Source of the DNA: Acidimicrobiales bacterium
GTDB taxonomy: Bacteria; Actinomycetota; Acidimicrobiia; Acidimicrobiales; SZUA-35
Direction: 5' to 3'
DNA: 64,000 nt
Assembly: GCA_020630065.1 (NCBI GenBank)
Contig: JAHDCC010000013.1
Span: forward strand, 12,728 to 76,727
The translations under genes and the position numbers were made by a program. The notes beneath the pieces were generated by a model. The model was not told the origin of the DNA, did no database searches, and worked only from the letters and a program-made list of their open reading frames with translations. Of this stretch, positions 8,818 through 18,156 are shown piece by piece. The first letter of the stretch is position 1; every line of letters begins with the position of its first letter.

Positions 8818-9243
8818 ATGGTTTCAATATTTTCTCGAATTATCAGCGGTGAGATTCCAGGGCGTCTCGTTTGGGAAGATGACACGTGTGTCGTGATGGT
8901 TGATATTCGTCCCCTGAAACGAGGGCATTGTTTGGTGATACCTAAACAAGAGGTTGATCACTGGGTTGACCTTGAACCCGATGTGGCATCGCATCTTATG
9001 GCTGTTGCGTCGACGGTGGCGAGGGCGCAGTCATCAACGATGGACGGTAAACGTATTGGTTTAATGATTGCCGGGTTCGAAGTTCCACATACCCACATCC
9101 ACATCACCCCGATCGATTCCATGAGGGACCTAGATTTTGTTAATGCCAATTCTGCCGTAACCGATGACGAGCTTGATGATGTGGCGGCCACCCTGCGGGC
9201 AGAGCTGCGCTCAGCTGGCTACACCTCTGAGGTTCCCGAATAG
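8818..9243 (+). CDS. HIT family nucleotide hydrolase/transferase
   Basis: A histidine-triad protein of 141 residues. The catalytic triad motif is His91-Thr-His93-Ile-His95, and the N-terminal half has the typical RIISGEIPG and PLKRGHCLVIPK segments. HIT enzymes of this size act on AMP-linked substrates such as adenosine phosphoramidates or dinucleoside polyphosphates. It stands alone between a permease and the DUF480 gene, so context gives no further hint. Confidence 0.93.
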   Translation: MVSIFSRIISGEIPGRLVWEDDTCVVMVDIRPLKRGHCLVIPKQEVDHWVDLEPDVASHLMAVASTVARAQSSTMDGKRIGLMIAGFEVPHTHIHITPIDSMRDLDFVNANSAVTDDELDDVAATLRAELRSAGYTSEVPE

Positions 9244-9284
9244 TTGATGTGTAAGGACGCCTGATATCCGGGTAAGTTTACGCC

Positions 9285-10079
9285 ATGGATCTCACGCCCG
9301 AAGAAGTTCGAGTTCTCGGCTGCTTACTTGAGAAGTCGCACACAACTCCTGATCATTATCCTCTTTCGACTAACGCCTTGGTTTCGGCATGTAACCAGAA
9401 AAGTAGTCGCGACCCAATCGTGGAGTATTCTTCGAGGCAGGTAGATCAAATTTCTACCGATCTCCGGGAGATGGGTCTGGTGCGGGTCGTTCGTGGGGCC
9501 GGAATGCGGACCCATAAACACAAACACATTGTTGAAGAGGCTTTAGACATCACGGTTGAACAACAGGCGGTGTTGGCTGTGCTGATGTTACGCGGTCCGC
9601 AATCTCATGGAGAACTGAAAACGAGAACCGAACGTTACGTCCACTTTGCTGATAACGAGTCTGTCCTCAAGGTGCTTCAAACGTTGCAGAATCGCCCAGA
9701 CAAACTCGTGCAGAATATCGGGCGAGAGTCTGGTCAGTCACAAGACCGGTGGCGCCACCAGCTAGGAGCGGGCGACGTTTCAGAACCGGGTTCTGCTTCT
9801 CAACCTGAACAGTCTCAACCCGGCTCGGCCTCTCAACCCGGCTCTGTTTCACAACCCGGCTCTGTTTCACAACCCGGCTCGGCCTCTCAACCCGGCTCGG
9901 CCTCTCAACCCGGCTCTGTTTCACACCGTGATGATCACTCGGTAGGCCAGAACGTGAGCCAACAAAACACATCTTCGCCTTCGACTACCGGCAAAGGCGA
10001 CGGTGAACTTGAACGACGAGTGGCCGAACTCGAACGGCGTCTGTCTGCGTTGGAGACGTCGCTTGGTATCGACGAATAA
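9285..10079 (+). CDS. YceH/DUF480 family protein with SQPGS repeat insertion
   Basis: Residues 1-160 match the DUF480 (YceH) family: LTPEEVRVLGCLLEKSHTTPDHYPLS at the start, NQKSSRDP, and later LRGPQSHGELKTRTER. The fold is two winged-helix domains. YceH has no settled function. Family members normally continue straight to a short coiled-coil end, but here a low-complexity stretch of SQPGSA/SQPGSV hexapeptides separates the DUF480 part from a C-terminal coiled coil with ELERRVAELERRLSALE. The repeat probably acts as a flexible linker (inference). Confidence 0.9.
   Translation: MDLTPEEVRVLGCLLEKSHTTPDHYPLSTNALVSACNQKSSRDPIVEYSSRQVDQISTDLREMGLVRVVRGAGMRTHKHKHIVEEALDITVEQQAVLAVLMLRGPQSHGELKTRTERYVHFADNESVLKVLQTLQNRPDKLVQNIGRESGQSQDRWRHQLGAGDVSEPGSASQPEQSQPGSASQPGSVSQPGSVSQPGSASQPGSASQPGSVSHRDDHSVGQNVSQQNTSSPSTTGKGDGELERRVAELERRLSALETSLGIDE
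9813..9920 (+). repeat. six 18-bp tandem units encoding SQPGS(A/V)
   Basis: Six consecutive 18-bp units inside the DUF480 gene encode Ser-Gln-Pro-Gly-Ser-Ala or -Val. The alternate units differ at the Ala/Val codon and in the Ser codon used. Degenerate copies flank the array (EPGSA, SQPEQ), which suggests growth by slippage from a shorter linker. Confidence 0.9.
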
Positions 10080-10081
10080 GA

Positions 10082-10432
10082 CTACAACAGTCGTTTAGCG
10101 GCCCGGTCTGCAGCGAAGATAGCCACCCCAAAAAAGCTGACTAGAATCGCTGACCCGACCATTACTGCCAACGTGGCTGACTGAATCGATGGTCGGAATA
10201 GAAGCGCCACGCCAGGTAATCCCGCCCCCATCCCGGCCACACATAGAAAAGGGGCGGCAGCTCGATGACCCGCCTCCCAGGCATCGTCTGACTTCAAGGT
10301 AGCTGGTGTTCCTAACCCGAATCGTTGTGATCGCTGAATCAGACCGAGATAGCCCGCTCCGGCCAGATACACCACCGAACCTGCTGTGATAAGTAAAACG
10401 ACCGCTAGCGGCCAGGCAACGGCACCATGCAT
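10082..10432 (-). CDS. SdpI family membrane protein
   Basis: The 116-residue protein has three membrane segments and the family motif: a GLGTPATLKSDDAWEAGHRAA segment after the first TM. SdpI in Bacillus is an immunity protein, but most actinobacterial relatives are of unknown role. It is convergent with the DUF480 gene, with stops 2 bp apart, and divergent from the AhpD-like gene. No toxin-like gene is visible nearby, so immunity should not be assumed. Confidence 0.8.
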   Translation of the reverse strand: MHGAVAWPLAVVLLITAGSVVYLAGAGYLGLIQRSQRFGLGTPATLKSDDAWEAGHRAAAPFLCVAGMGAGLPGVALLFRPSIQSATLAVMVGSAILVSFFGVAIFAADRAAKRLL

Positions 10433-10554
10433 TGGATCATCCTATGTTCGATATTGCTGCGCGCCGACTCCGACGTTGAGGGTTTCCTCTAGCTGATTGT
10501 TACTTCATGTAGTAGCATCTCCGGTATCGTGAAGAGAACCGGGAGGAGATTCTC

Positions 10555-11160
10555 ATGGCTGGAGAACGAATCACGTCGGCTTTTCTCAGGGGAGTAGCCA
10601 ACCAAAAGTGGGCGGTCAAACCCAACTTGATGGTTGACATCGTCGATCAACACGGTTCGGTTGATGCTCTTAAGTTCTTCGCGTCCAGGTTGCCTCGCTA
10701 CGAGAAAATTCTTAAAACCTGGGGTCCTCTACGCACGCATTATCTGGCCACCGTAATCTCGGTCGTTAACGGTTGCCGGTATTGCGCATATGGCCACGGT
10801 TTTGCGTTCCAACTCCACTACTTCGACCAAATTGGAAGTCTTTTCTCCATTGACGAAGAACGAATGTTAGCCGCTGCCGCCAACGGGCGAGAACGTGCGT
10901 TTGCAACCTTTGAAACTGCCCTGATCCAGTCTGGTCTGGACGATGAAGTCCAATGGCTACATCGGCTCGTCAAGGTGCTCGACTCCGGCCCACAAGATTC
11001 AGAAGACGATCAGCGACTACAACATTTAGTCGAGATGTTCGCTTTTCTGAATGCTTGCGGAATAGAAGGAGAAACTGAACTTGACTCCGCTCATGACCCG
11101 ATCAACAAAAACCACGAGTTGAAGGCAAAATACGAGCTGGCACGCGCTCATTTCGTCTAA
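10555..11160 (+). CDS. AhpD-like/carboxymuconolactone decarboxylase-type protein
   Basis: An all-helical protein of 201 residues with the AhpD-type motif Cys74-Arg-Tyr-Cys77-Ala-Tyr-Gly-His81. In AhpD this cysteine pair and histidine reduce peroxides or transfer electrons. The protein is larger than the single CMD domain and has an extra C-terminal helical part, so its substrate is uncertain. The start ATG follows a strong GGGAGGAGA ribosome binding site. No partner peroxidase is adjacent. Confidence 0.8.
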   Translation: MAGERITSAFLRGVANQKWAVKPNLMVDIVDQHGSVDALKFFASRLPRYEKILKTWGPLRTHYLATVISVVNGCRYCAYGHGFAFQLHYFDQIGSLFSIDEERMLAAAANGRERAFATFETALIQSGLDDEVQWLHRLVKVLDSGPQDSEDDQRLQHLVEMFAFLNACGIEGETELDSAHDPINKNHELKAKYELARAHFV

Positions 11161-11235
11161 ATGAAGTATCAGTCTCCGAGATAGTTGCCGAATGAGCTGA
11201 TTCCGGGGTCGTGTTTGACATAGGATCTAACATCG

Positions 11236-11907
11236 ATGGCGAATGTCGTTCTTGTTGTAGCAGGTGGAGATCCACCGGAGCCAGAGGTCCTAGCTGCTCT
11301 GCCAGAGGTAGATGCAGTTATTTGTGCTGACAAAGGAATCGAGTATGCCCTCACCAACGGCTGGGCTATAGATACGTGTGTGGGAGACTTCGATTCAGTT
11401 CCACTAGAAGTTCTCACTCAGGTCGAATCCACCGGAGTCGAGATCTTACGGTTCCCGACAAATAAAGACCAAACCGACCTGGCGTTAGCCTTGGACCTGG
11501 CGTGTGAGCGGGCGATCTCGAAGGTGATTGTGGTTGGGGTCGGAGGTGGCCGTCTAGACCATTTGCTAGGAAACATCACGCTTCTCGCCGACCCTGCATT
11601 TGCCGAAATTGACCTTACCGCTCTGGTAGGCACCGCCAAGATTTCGGTGGTGCATCGATCCAAAACCGTCAACGGTTCTCCCGGTGAACTGGTTTCGCTC
11701 TTTGCTATGAACGGTGACGCAACCGGCGTGACAACCGAAGGAATGAAATACGTCCTCAACGACGGAACACTGCACTCTGGTTCTAGCCTTGGGGTTAGTA
11801 ACGAATTTACCGGTAACTCTGCTGTGGTCCGAGTAGCCAGAGGTGTAGTGATAGTGATCCAGCCCGATCATCTCCGCCCGGCCGAAGGTCATTCGAGTAA
11901 TGTCTGA
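11236..11907 (+). CDS. thiN: thiamine pyrophosphokinase
   Basis: This 223-residue protein makes thiamine diphosphate from thiamine and ATP. Family motifs appear in order: the CADKG stretch, VGDFDSVP, KDQTDLALALDLA, and GGGRLDHLLGN in the N-terminal catalytic domain, then the thiamine-binding beta domain with SSLGVSNEF near the C-terminus. Length and order match bacterial TPK. The gene overlaps the following LCP gene by 8 bp, so they are probably cotranscribed. That pairing looks like packing rather than a shared pathway. I saw no TPP riboswitch upstream. Confidence 0.93.
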   Translation: MANVVLVVAGGDPPEPEVLAALPEVDAVICADKGIEYALTNGWAIDTCVGDFDSVPLEVLTQVESTGVEILRFPTNKDQTDLALALDLACERAISKVIVVGVGGGRLDHLLGNITLLADPAFAEIDLTALVGTAKISVVHRSKTVNGSPGELVSLFAMNGDATGVTTEGMKYVLNDGTLHSGSSLGVSNEFTGNSAVVRVARGVVIVIQPDHLRPAEGHSSNV

Positions 11908-13513
11908 GAACAGCCAACAAGACGCTTTGCCTACTCCTGAGTTGTCGGACGATGATGCTGAACAAGCCATCAAAGAGGCAGGGGTCGATTCCAGCGAATC
12001 GGACAACGACCCGGTTGAGTCGCTCGTTCCGTTACGCTCCAGCGAGCCGATCACTCGTCGAACATTTGGCCAACGGGCTGTATTGGCCACCAACGTGTTT
12101 GCCATTCTCGCCTCGTTGTTGGCGGCAGTAGCGCTCAGCTACGGTCATATTCGAGCTTCTTCTATCAACCGGATTGCGCTCGATAATCAGCTGGCTTCAC
12201 CTCTCGGGGAGCCGGGAACCCGAGTTCTGAACGTGCTTTTGGTCGGTTCAGATTCTGCGGCAAACCTGGACGAAGACGATCCGATACGCACCAACCGGCA
12301 AGGAGAGCGTCTGGGCGATGTTGTGATCATCGCCCACCTCGACGAACGAACAGGAGACGTAGCTCTTCTGTCGCTCCCGCGAGACCTCTGGTTGCCGATC
12401 GGTGGGTCTTCTCGATCAGGGCGAATAAACACCACGTTTGCTTTGGGAGGTCCGGCTCGACTGATCCAAACGATCGAAGAAAATTTCGCGATACCAATCC
12501 ACCACTACGTAAACGTAGACTTTGCCGGTTTTAAAGGTTTGGTCGAAGCGGTTGGCTCGGTTGACATCTACTTTGACACCCCAGCGCGAGATTGGAACGT
12601 AAACACGGCGCGAACCCAGACTGGTTTCGAAGTCAAGCGACCAGGCTGTGCGAGTCTAGACCCTGATCAGGCGTTGGCCTATGTTCGGTCTAGGTACTAC
12701 CAGACCAAAGACGAAGACGGTTCTTGGAGCACCGATCCGAGTTCTGACCTCGGTCGCATAAAACGCCAACAGGACTTTCTTGCCCAGCTAATGGCGCGGT
12801 CCATCGAGATGGGTGCTCGTAACCCGATCGTGTTACGAGACCTCGTTGATACAGGCTTAGAAAACGTCACCATCGATCAAGACCTCACACCACAAACGTT
12901 GCTGGATCTCGGCAGAACTTTCGGAAATTTCGAGCCTGGGCAGTTGAATACCTACAGCCTTCCAGTAGCGGGAGCCACCGTATCGAGCGGTGAAGTTCTG
13001 ATCCCGATCGAAAGTAGACTAGATCCGGTCTTACGATTATTTGTCGGCCACAGATTTGATGAACCATCAACCATTGGACTGTCACTCGAAGTCGAAGACG
13101 AAGCAGCCGAATCAACGGCGGTTCGAATACACCAGACGCTAAAAAGTTCAGGATTCGAGCTGTGGCCTGAGTCGTCCCAAAAATTGGCGGCCGAATCTTC
13201 AGAGTCAGAAAACGGCGTCAGCGGATCAACACAACTCACTCTTTATCACGCAACCTCAGACCGCAACGTCGCAGACACCGTCGTTGCCGAACTAGGAAAC
13301 CTAGCGTCTGGGGTTGAAGTAGTTGAAGACGGATCATTATCGGCACGCACGACCAAACTTGTCGTGTCAACCAAGTCTGTTCCTAATGCCGAACTAGCAT
13401 TTGGAGATGAACCGGCGCAGGACAGTGAAGAGAGTAGCGTAACGACTGAGGCTCCTTCGGAGTCCGAAGAAAAGTCGCAGGCAAACAAACCAAAGGCGGG
13501 CGGATCATGCTGA
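11900..13513 (+). CDS. LytR-CpsA-Psr (LCP) family ligase with LytR_C domain
   Basis: An acidic cytoplasmic start of about 55 residues precedes one membrane segment near residues 57-80. The LCP domain follows, with VLLVGSDS, a RTNRQGERLGDVV stretch and SLPRDLWLPI holding the conserved Asp/Arg residues that bind polyprenyl pyrophosphate. A LytR_C domain lies near residues 370-470 and the tail is Glu/Ser-rich. LCP enzymes transfer glycans from lipid carriers to peptidoglycan outside the membrane. Directly downstream are UDP-sugar and glycosyltransferase genes on the same strand, which fits a role in attaching their polysaccharide to the wall (inference). Confidence 0.93.
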   Translation: MSENSQQDALPTPELSDDDAEQAIKEAGVDSSESDNDPVESLVPLRSSEPITRRTFGQRAVLATNVFAILASLLAAVALSYGHIRASSINRIALDNQLASPLGEPGTRVLNVLLVGSDSAANLDEDDPIRTNRQGERLGDVVIIAHLDERTGDVALLSLPRDLWLPIGGSSRSGRINTTFALGGPARLIQTIEENFAIPIHHYVNVDFAGFKGLVEAVGSVDIYFDTPARDWNVNTARTQTGFEVKRPGCASLDPDQALAYVRSRYYQTKDEDGSWSTDPSSDLGRIKRQQDFLAQLMARSIEMGARNPIVLRDLVDTGLENVTIDQDLTPQTLLDLGRTFGNFEPGQLNTYSLPVAGATVSSGEVLIPIESRLDPVLRLFVGHRFDEPSTIGLSLEVEDEAAESTAVRIHQTLKSSGFELWPESSQKLAAESSESENGVSGSTQLTLYHATSDRNVADTVVAELGNLASGVEVVEDGSLSARTTKLVVSTKSVPNAELAFGDEPAQDSEESSVTTEAPSESEEKSQANKPKAGGSC

Positions 13514-13553
13514 TGCAGTCGCCTACACCAAGAAAAACCTCTGAGAGGCAGAA

Positions 13554-14834
13554 ATGGCAAAAATAGCAGTAATCGGGACAGGCTATGTTGGGCTAACTAC
13601 CGGCGCATGTCTTGCGTACCTTGGCCACGAAGTTATATGCGCAGACATCGACAAAAAGAAAATTGAGCGTCTCCAACGAGGCGAGATTCCGATCGTTGAA
13701 CAAGGCCTCGATCGGGTGGTCAATGAAGGATTACGATCTGGGCACTTGTCATTTGTGACCGACCCGGCCAAAGCCTCAAGTGGCGCGGAATTTCATTATC
13801 TTTGTGTGCCTACACCGTCTCGCACCGACGGTTCAGCAGATACATCGTATTTAGAAGCCGCCATCGAAACTATCGGACCCGTGCTTCAGCCCGACTGTGT
13901 AGTGGTTAACAAATCAACGGTTCCTGTTGGTTCCGCATCGGTTGTATCAGATGCGCTTGGCCGACCCGACATTGCCGTTGTCTCGAATCCAGAGTTTCTT
14001 CGCGAGGGTTCCGCCGTGAACGATTTCTTGAATCCAGACAGGGTTGTAGTGGGTGCCGATGATGAGCAGGCGGCCTCCCGGGTCGCCGCCCTCTATAGCC
14101 GCCTTAATGCACCAGTAATGATCACCGACCCGATTTCGGCCGAAACGATAAAGTACGCGTCTAATGCCTTCTTAGCCTCAAAGCTTTCGTTCATTAACTC
14201 GATCGCCAACCTCTGTGAAGCGGTAGGTGCCGATGTTGGTGATGTCGTCGCGGGAATGGGCTACGACTCCCGTATCGGTCGTGATTACCTGTCGCCTGGG
14301 CCGGGATGGGGCGGAAGCTGTTTCCCGAAAGACACAGAAGCATTGACCCTTATCGCCGAGGCTGCCGGATACGACTTCAAGTTCTTAAAAGAAGTTATTC
14401 TGGCCAACGAAGAACAGTATGAGCGAACCGCTCAAAAAGTGATTGACGCGGTCGGCGAATCTGAGAACCATGTGGCCGTGCTCGGTTTGACGTTTAAAGC
14501 GGGAACCGATGACCTGCGAAACTCTCCGGCGATCGAAGTTGTGGAACGGATTGTTGCCGCTGGAATATCGGTGCACGCCTACGATCCGACTGCTCCTCAA
14601 CAAGAGCGTCTAGGGGAACTCGGCCCGAAGATCCGGCTCTGTCCAGATCCGTATGTGGCGGCCCAGGAAGCGTCGGTTCTGGTCGTCTTAACCGAATGGG
14701 ACGAATTTAAATGGCTCGATTTTGACAAGATTTCGGAGATCATGGACGGCAACAAAATTGTTGACGGCCGTAACCACCTCGACCCGGTCATGATTAAACG
14801 TCGAGGCTTTGACTACAAAGGGGTTGGTTTATGA
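13554..14834 (+). CDS. ugd: UDP-glucose 6-dehydrogenase
   Basis: This enzyme oxidises UDP-glucose to UDP-glucuronate with two NAD+. The N-terminal Rossmann motif is GTGYVG (residues 8-13), the acidic NAD-binding residue is in ADIDKKK, and the catalytic Cys256 sits in GPGWGGSCFPKD. The C-terminal UDP-binding domain contains GLTFKAGTDDLRNSPA. At 426 residues it is of normal length. It overlaps the next gene by 4 bp, and that gene uses its product, so the pair is a clear pathway operon. Confidence 0.97.
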   Translation: MAKIAVIGTGYVGLTTGACLAYLGHEVICADIDKKKIERLQRGEIPIVEQGLDRVVNEGLRSGHLSFVTDPAKASSGAEFHYLCVPTPSRTDGSADTSYLEAAIETIGPVLQPDCVVVNKSTVPVGSASVVSDALGRPDIAVVSNPEFLREGSAVNDFLNPDRVVVGADDEQAASRVAALYSRLNAPVMITDPISAETIKYASNAFLASKLSFINSIANLCEAVGADVGDVVAGMGYDSRIGRDYLSPGPGWGGSCFPKDTEALTLIAEAAGYDFKFLKEVILANEEQYERTAQKVIDAVGESENHVAVLGLTFKAGTDDLRNSPAIEVVERIVAAGISVHAYDPTAPQQERLGELGPKIRLCPDPYVAAQEASVLVVLTEWDEFKWLDFDKISEIMDGNKIVDGRNHLDPVMIKRRGFDYKGVGL

Positions 14835-15784
14835 ACGAAGACCTACCGGGACGGCGATTTGTCGTGACCGGGGGAGCTGGGTTTCTCGGTTCCCATCTTT
14901 GTGAAGCCTTACTCGACCGAGGTGATGAAGTGGTATGTATCGACAACTTCATCACCGGTCGATACGAGAACATCGAACATTTGTTAGAACGATCAACGTT
15001 CAGCTTTATCGACGTAGATGTCTCGAACCATTTCACAGTCGATGGGGATGTCGACGTCATAATGCACCTGGCGTCGCCTGCGTCTCCTAGAGATTTTGAT
15101 CGAGTTCCTATCCAAATCCTTAAAGCCGGAAGTAGAGGAACCCAGAACTGTCTCGGCTTGGCTAAAGCCAAAGAGGCAGTCTTTTTTGTAGCGTCAACCA
15201 GTGAGGTGTACGGAGACCCATTAGTGCATCCGCAACCGGAATCGTACTGGGGTAACGTGAACCCTGTCGGTCCTCGAGGCGTGTACGACGAAGCTAAACG
15301 GTTCGGTGAGGCGATCACTATGGCCTACCACCGCGCCCACGATATTGATGTTCGTATCGCTCGAGTTTTCAACACCTACGGCCCACGAATGCGCCCTCAC
15401 GATGGGCGGGTTGTATCGAACTTTGTCACGCAAGCATTAGCCGGACGCCCGATAACTATTTACGGAGATGGCTCCCAGACCAGAAGTTTCTGTTTTGTAG
15501 ACGATCAGATCCTCGGCCAACTGGCGATGGTGGACTGCGACCACGTTGGGCCGATAAACATTGGAAGCGATATCGAGTGCAGTATCGGGGAATTAGCCTC
15601 ATTGGTGATCAAACTCACCAACAGTTCCAGCAGCATTGTTCACAAACCTTTGCCAGAAGACGACCCAGTCCGACGTCGCCCCGACCTTACGTTAGCTATT
15701 GAACATTTGGGGTGGAAACCACAAATCGGGTTGGAAGACGGTTTGAAGCATACGATCTCATATTTCAGTGACCTTCTCACTTGA
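14831..15784 (+). CDS. uxs: UDP-glucuronate decarboxylase (UDP-xylose synthase)
   Basis: An extended SDR of 317 residues with GGAGFLG at residues 14-20, a Thr-Ser-Glu trio near 123-125 in ASTSEVYGDP, and the catalytic Tyr152/Lys156 in YDEAK. The sequences SPRDF and RVFNTYGPRMRPHDGRVVSNF are typical of UXS. It converts UDP-glucuronate to UDP-xylose with NAD+ recycling. The 4-bp overlap with ugd puts both steps in one transcript. A plain nucleotide-sugar epimerase is the alternative, but the motifs and context favour UXS. Confidence 0.93.
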   Translation: MNEDLPGRRFVVTGGAGFLGSHLCEALLDRGDEVVCIDNFITGRYENIEHLLERSTFSFIDVDVSNHFTVDGDVDVIMHLASPASPRDFDRVPIQILKAGSRGTQNCLGLAKAKEAVFFVASTSEVYGDPLVHPQPESYWGNVNPVGPRGVYDEAKRFGEAITMAYHRAHDIDVRIARVFNTYGPRMRPHDGRVVSNFVTQALAGRPITIYGDGSQTRSFCFVDDQILGQLAMVDCDHVGPINIGSDIECSIGELASLVIKLTNSSSSIVHKPLPEDDPVRRRPDLTLAIEHLGWKPQIGLEDGLKHTISYFSDLLT

Positions 15785-15882
15785 ACGCTTCTGTGACCTA
15801 CCCTCGGGTAAATACGGGAAATAAGAAAAGTATCTTTTCTAAAGTCACCCGCTCAGGCCATATTTGATGTAACAATCTACAT

Positions 15883-16974
15883 GTGACCCTTCGAGTAGCC
15901 GCCATCGTAGAACAGCTGTGGCACACGGTTCCCGGCGGAACCGCTCGCGTCACTCGCGAGATTGTAGAACGCCTTCTTACCGATCCTGAGCTAGAACTCC
16001 ACGGTGTGGCAGCCTGGCACGGTCGTCAGCAACGAGAGCTGGCGATCCCCGGCCTGACAACCCACTATGTAGAAGCACACCGCCGGGTGTTGTACGAGGC
16101 GTGGTTACGGTTCGGGTTCCCATCGATGGAGCGAGAAACTGGCAGTATCGATGTCGTATGGGCGCCCAGTATGATCGCCCCGCCAACCCAGGCCCCGATC
16201 GTGGCCACCGTCCATGATTTAGGGTTTCTCGATCAGCCCGAGCATTTGAGTCGCCGCGGAAAGTCGTTCTTTCCTCGTGCATGGGCTGGGGTTAAGAGTA
16301 AAGCTAATATTCTTGTCTGCCCATCCAACGTTGTTGCCGACGATTGTCTGCGCCACGGAATCGAGGCGAGGCGTCTGCGGGTGATTCCGTGGGGCGTCGC
16401 AGATCCTGTTTGTGCAACCGATATCGAAGCGGAGAGGGTGCGACGAAGGCTTCAGCTGCCGGAAAGGTTCGTTCTTTGGGTGGGGACACTCGAACCACGT
16501 AAGAACCTTTCGGGTCTGGTCGCCGCTATGCAACAACAAGACGAAGATGTGCATCTAGTCGCCGTTGGGCCCAAAGGGTGGGAGCTGTCGGTCGACGAAG
16601 TGTTTGCCCCGTTAGAGGGTCGGGTTCATCGGTTGGGTTGGGTTGATGATGAAACCTTAAGCGGCCTCTATCGTGCCGCTAGCCTTTTTGCGTTCCCATC
16701 GTTCTTGGAGGGTTTCGGTCTGCCCGTGCTCGAAGCGATGGCTCACGGCACCCCAGTTATCACGTCAGAGGGTACCGCTACTGAGGAAGCGGCCGGTGGG
16801 GCTGCGATTCTGATTGACCCGTATGATACTGCTGCGCTGTCGCAGGCCATCAAAGAGCTCATACACGACTCTGCGCTACAAGCTTCTTTGGTTGAGGCGG
16901 GTCTTGTGCAGGCACAAAAGCTATCATGGTCGGCTTCAGCCGAGAGTTACTCGGAAGTGTTCCACGAGGTCTGA
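15883..16974 (+). CDS. GT4 family glycosyltransferase
   Basis: A GT-B fold glycosyltransferase of 363 residues starting at GTG 15883. It has an N-terminal domain with PGGTARVTREIVERL and a C-terminal donor domain with GTLEPRKNLSGLV and the family 4 signature FPSFLEGFGLPVLEAMAHGTPV, whose EGFGLPxLEAM part holds the nucleotide-sugar contact. Retaining transfer from a GDP- or UDP-sugar is expected. It is first of three consecutive GT4 genes after ugd-uxs, so it probably adds sugars to an undecaprenyl- or lipid-linked envelope glycan. Donor and acceptor are unknown. Confidence 0.93.
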   Translation: MTLRVAAIVEQLWHTVPGGTARVTREIVERLLTDPELELHGVAAWHGRQQRELAIPGLTTHYVEAHRRVLYEAWLRFGFPSMERETGSIDVVWAPSMIAPPTQAPIVATVHDLGFLDQPEHLSRRGKSFFPRAWAGVKSKANILVCPSNVVADDCLRHGIEARRLRVIPWGVADPVCATDIEAERVRRRLQLPERFVLWVGTLEPRKNLSGLVAAMQQQDEDVHLVAVGPKGWELSVDEVFAPLEGRVHRLGWVDDETLSGLYRAASLFAFPSFLEGFGLPVLEAMAHGTPVITSEGTATEEAAGGAAILIDPYDTAALSQAIKELIHDSALQASLVEAGLVQAQKLSWSASAESYSEVFHEV

Positions 16975-16979
16975 CGTCG

Positions 16980-18140
16980 ATGGCGAATCTGAATACAGTT
17001 GGGGTCAATCTTTTGTGGTTGGCGCCGGGCGTCGTTGGTGGCTCTGAAGAGTACACCATCCGGTTGCTCCGTTCGGCTGATGACGTCAACCAACAAGCAG
17101 GGCTGGCTGATCGACTGTCTTTCCGGCTTTATCTTTCCGCCGAGTTGTTGGACGCGTACCCTGACCTGTCGGATCGGTTTGAATGTGTGATCGGACCGAA
17201 GGTCGCAGCTTCGCCGTTCGCCCGTAAGGGTATGCGGATTGGTGTTGAACATTCCTGGCTGGCTGCCGCTAGTCGACATGACGCGGTTTTGCATCACGCT
17301 GGTGGAACGGTGCCGTTTGTCCGATCCGCCACGTCTGTGGTCACCGTGCACGACTTGCAGCCTTTGGAGTTTCCAGAGAATTTCTCGCCGGTAAAACGAC
17401 GGTGGCTTCACACCATGTTGCCTCGAGCGGTGCAGGCAGCGCGCACCGTTATCTGTCCCAGTCAGTTCACCGCGGGGCGTATTGTTGAACTGTTGGGCAC
17501 AAGTCCAACCAAGATTACGGTAGTTTCGCATGGACATGATCCGTCGGTTGTGTCCCACCCCAATCCAACCGGATTTTCGGCCAAGAAGTTTGGGACATTC
17601 GTGTTATATCCGGCGATCATGTACCCCCATAAACGTCATATCGACGTTGTTCATGCTCTCGATCGCCTTCGAACCAGAATCGAAGACCTCAACGTTGTGT
17701 TTACTGGACGACCCGGCCCTGAATTAGAATCGGTCTTGTCGGCGGTTCATGAACTCAACTTACAGGACCGGGTTCATATTTTGGGAAGAGTTCCCTCGGC
17801 CGACGTCGATGTGTTGTACGGGGCGGCTGCGGCCACCGTGATTCCGTCGAGTTATGAAGGGTTTGGGAACCCGGCGTTAGAAGCTATGGCCCGGGGATGC
17901 CCCCTGATCGTCGCCGATGCGGCGGCGCTTCCTGAAGTAGTTGGTGACGGGGGTCGGGTGGTGCCAGTCGGCGCTATTGATGCTTGGGCTGACGCCATCG
18001 ACGAGGTCGTGTCCGATCCGGCAGCGTCGAGACTTTTGGTTGAAGCTGGTCTTGTTCGTTCGGCCAGTTATGATTGGGCGACCGCTGGGTCGACGTTGCT
18101 GAATGTATACCGACAAGCTGGCGGACCTTATCGTCGTTAG
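16980..18140 (+). CDS. GT4 family glycosyltransferase
   Basis: The ATG at 16980 is preferred: it lies 5 bp after the upstream stop, has GAGGT about 10 nt before it, and starts the first beta strand (VGVNLLWLAPGVVGGSEEY). An earlier in-frame ATG at 16926 would overlap the previous gene. The donor domain carries YPAIMYPHKRH and PSSYEGFGNPALEAMARGCPLI. The N-terminal VGGSEEY loop is common in mannosyl-type GT4 enzymes, though the donor is not proven. It forms a tight run with the GT4 genes before and after it. Confidence 0.93.
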   Translation: MANLNTVGVNLLWLAPGVVGGSEEYTIRLLRSADDVNQQAGLADRLSFRLYLSAELLDAYPDLSDRFECVIGPKVAASPFARKGMRIGVEHSWLAAASRHDAVLHHAGGTVPFVRSATSVVTVHDLQPLEFPENFSPVKRRWLHTMLPRAVQAARTVICPSQFTAGRIVELLGTSPTKITVVSHGHDPSVVSHPNPTGFSAKKFGTFVLYPAIMYPHKRHIDVVHALDRLRTRIEDLNVVFTGRPGPELESVLSAVHELNLQDRVHILGRVPSADVDVLYGAAAATVIPSSYEGFGNPALEAMARGCPLIVADAAALPEVVGDGGRVVPVGAIDAWADAIDEVVSDPAASRLLVEAGLVRSASYDWATAGSTLLNVYRQAGGPYRR

Positions 18141-18156
18141 ATCACCAAGAAAATGT

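Noticed and set aside
1-9920. CRISPR array reading of the tandem repeats at 1-154 and 9813-9920
   Set aside because: The 18-bp units are contiguous with no spacers and are in-frame coding repeats.
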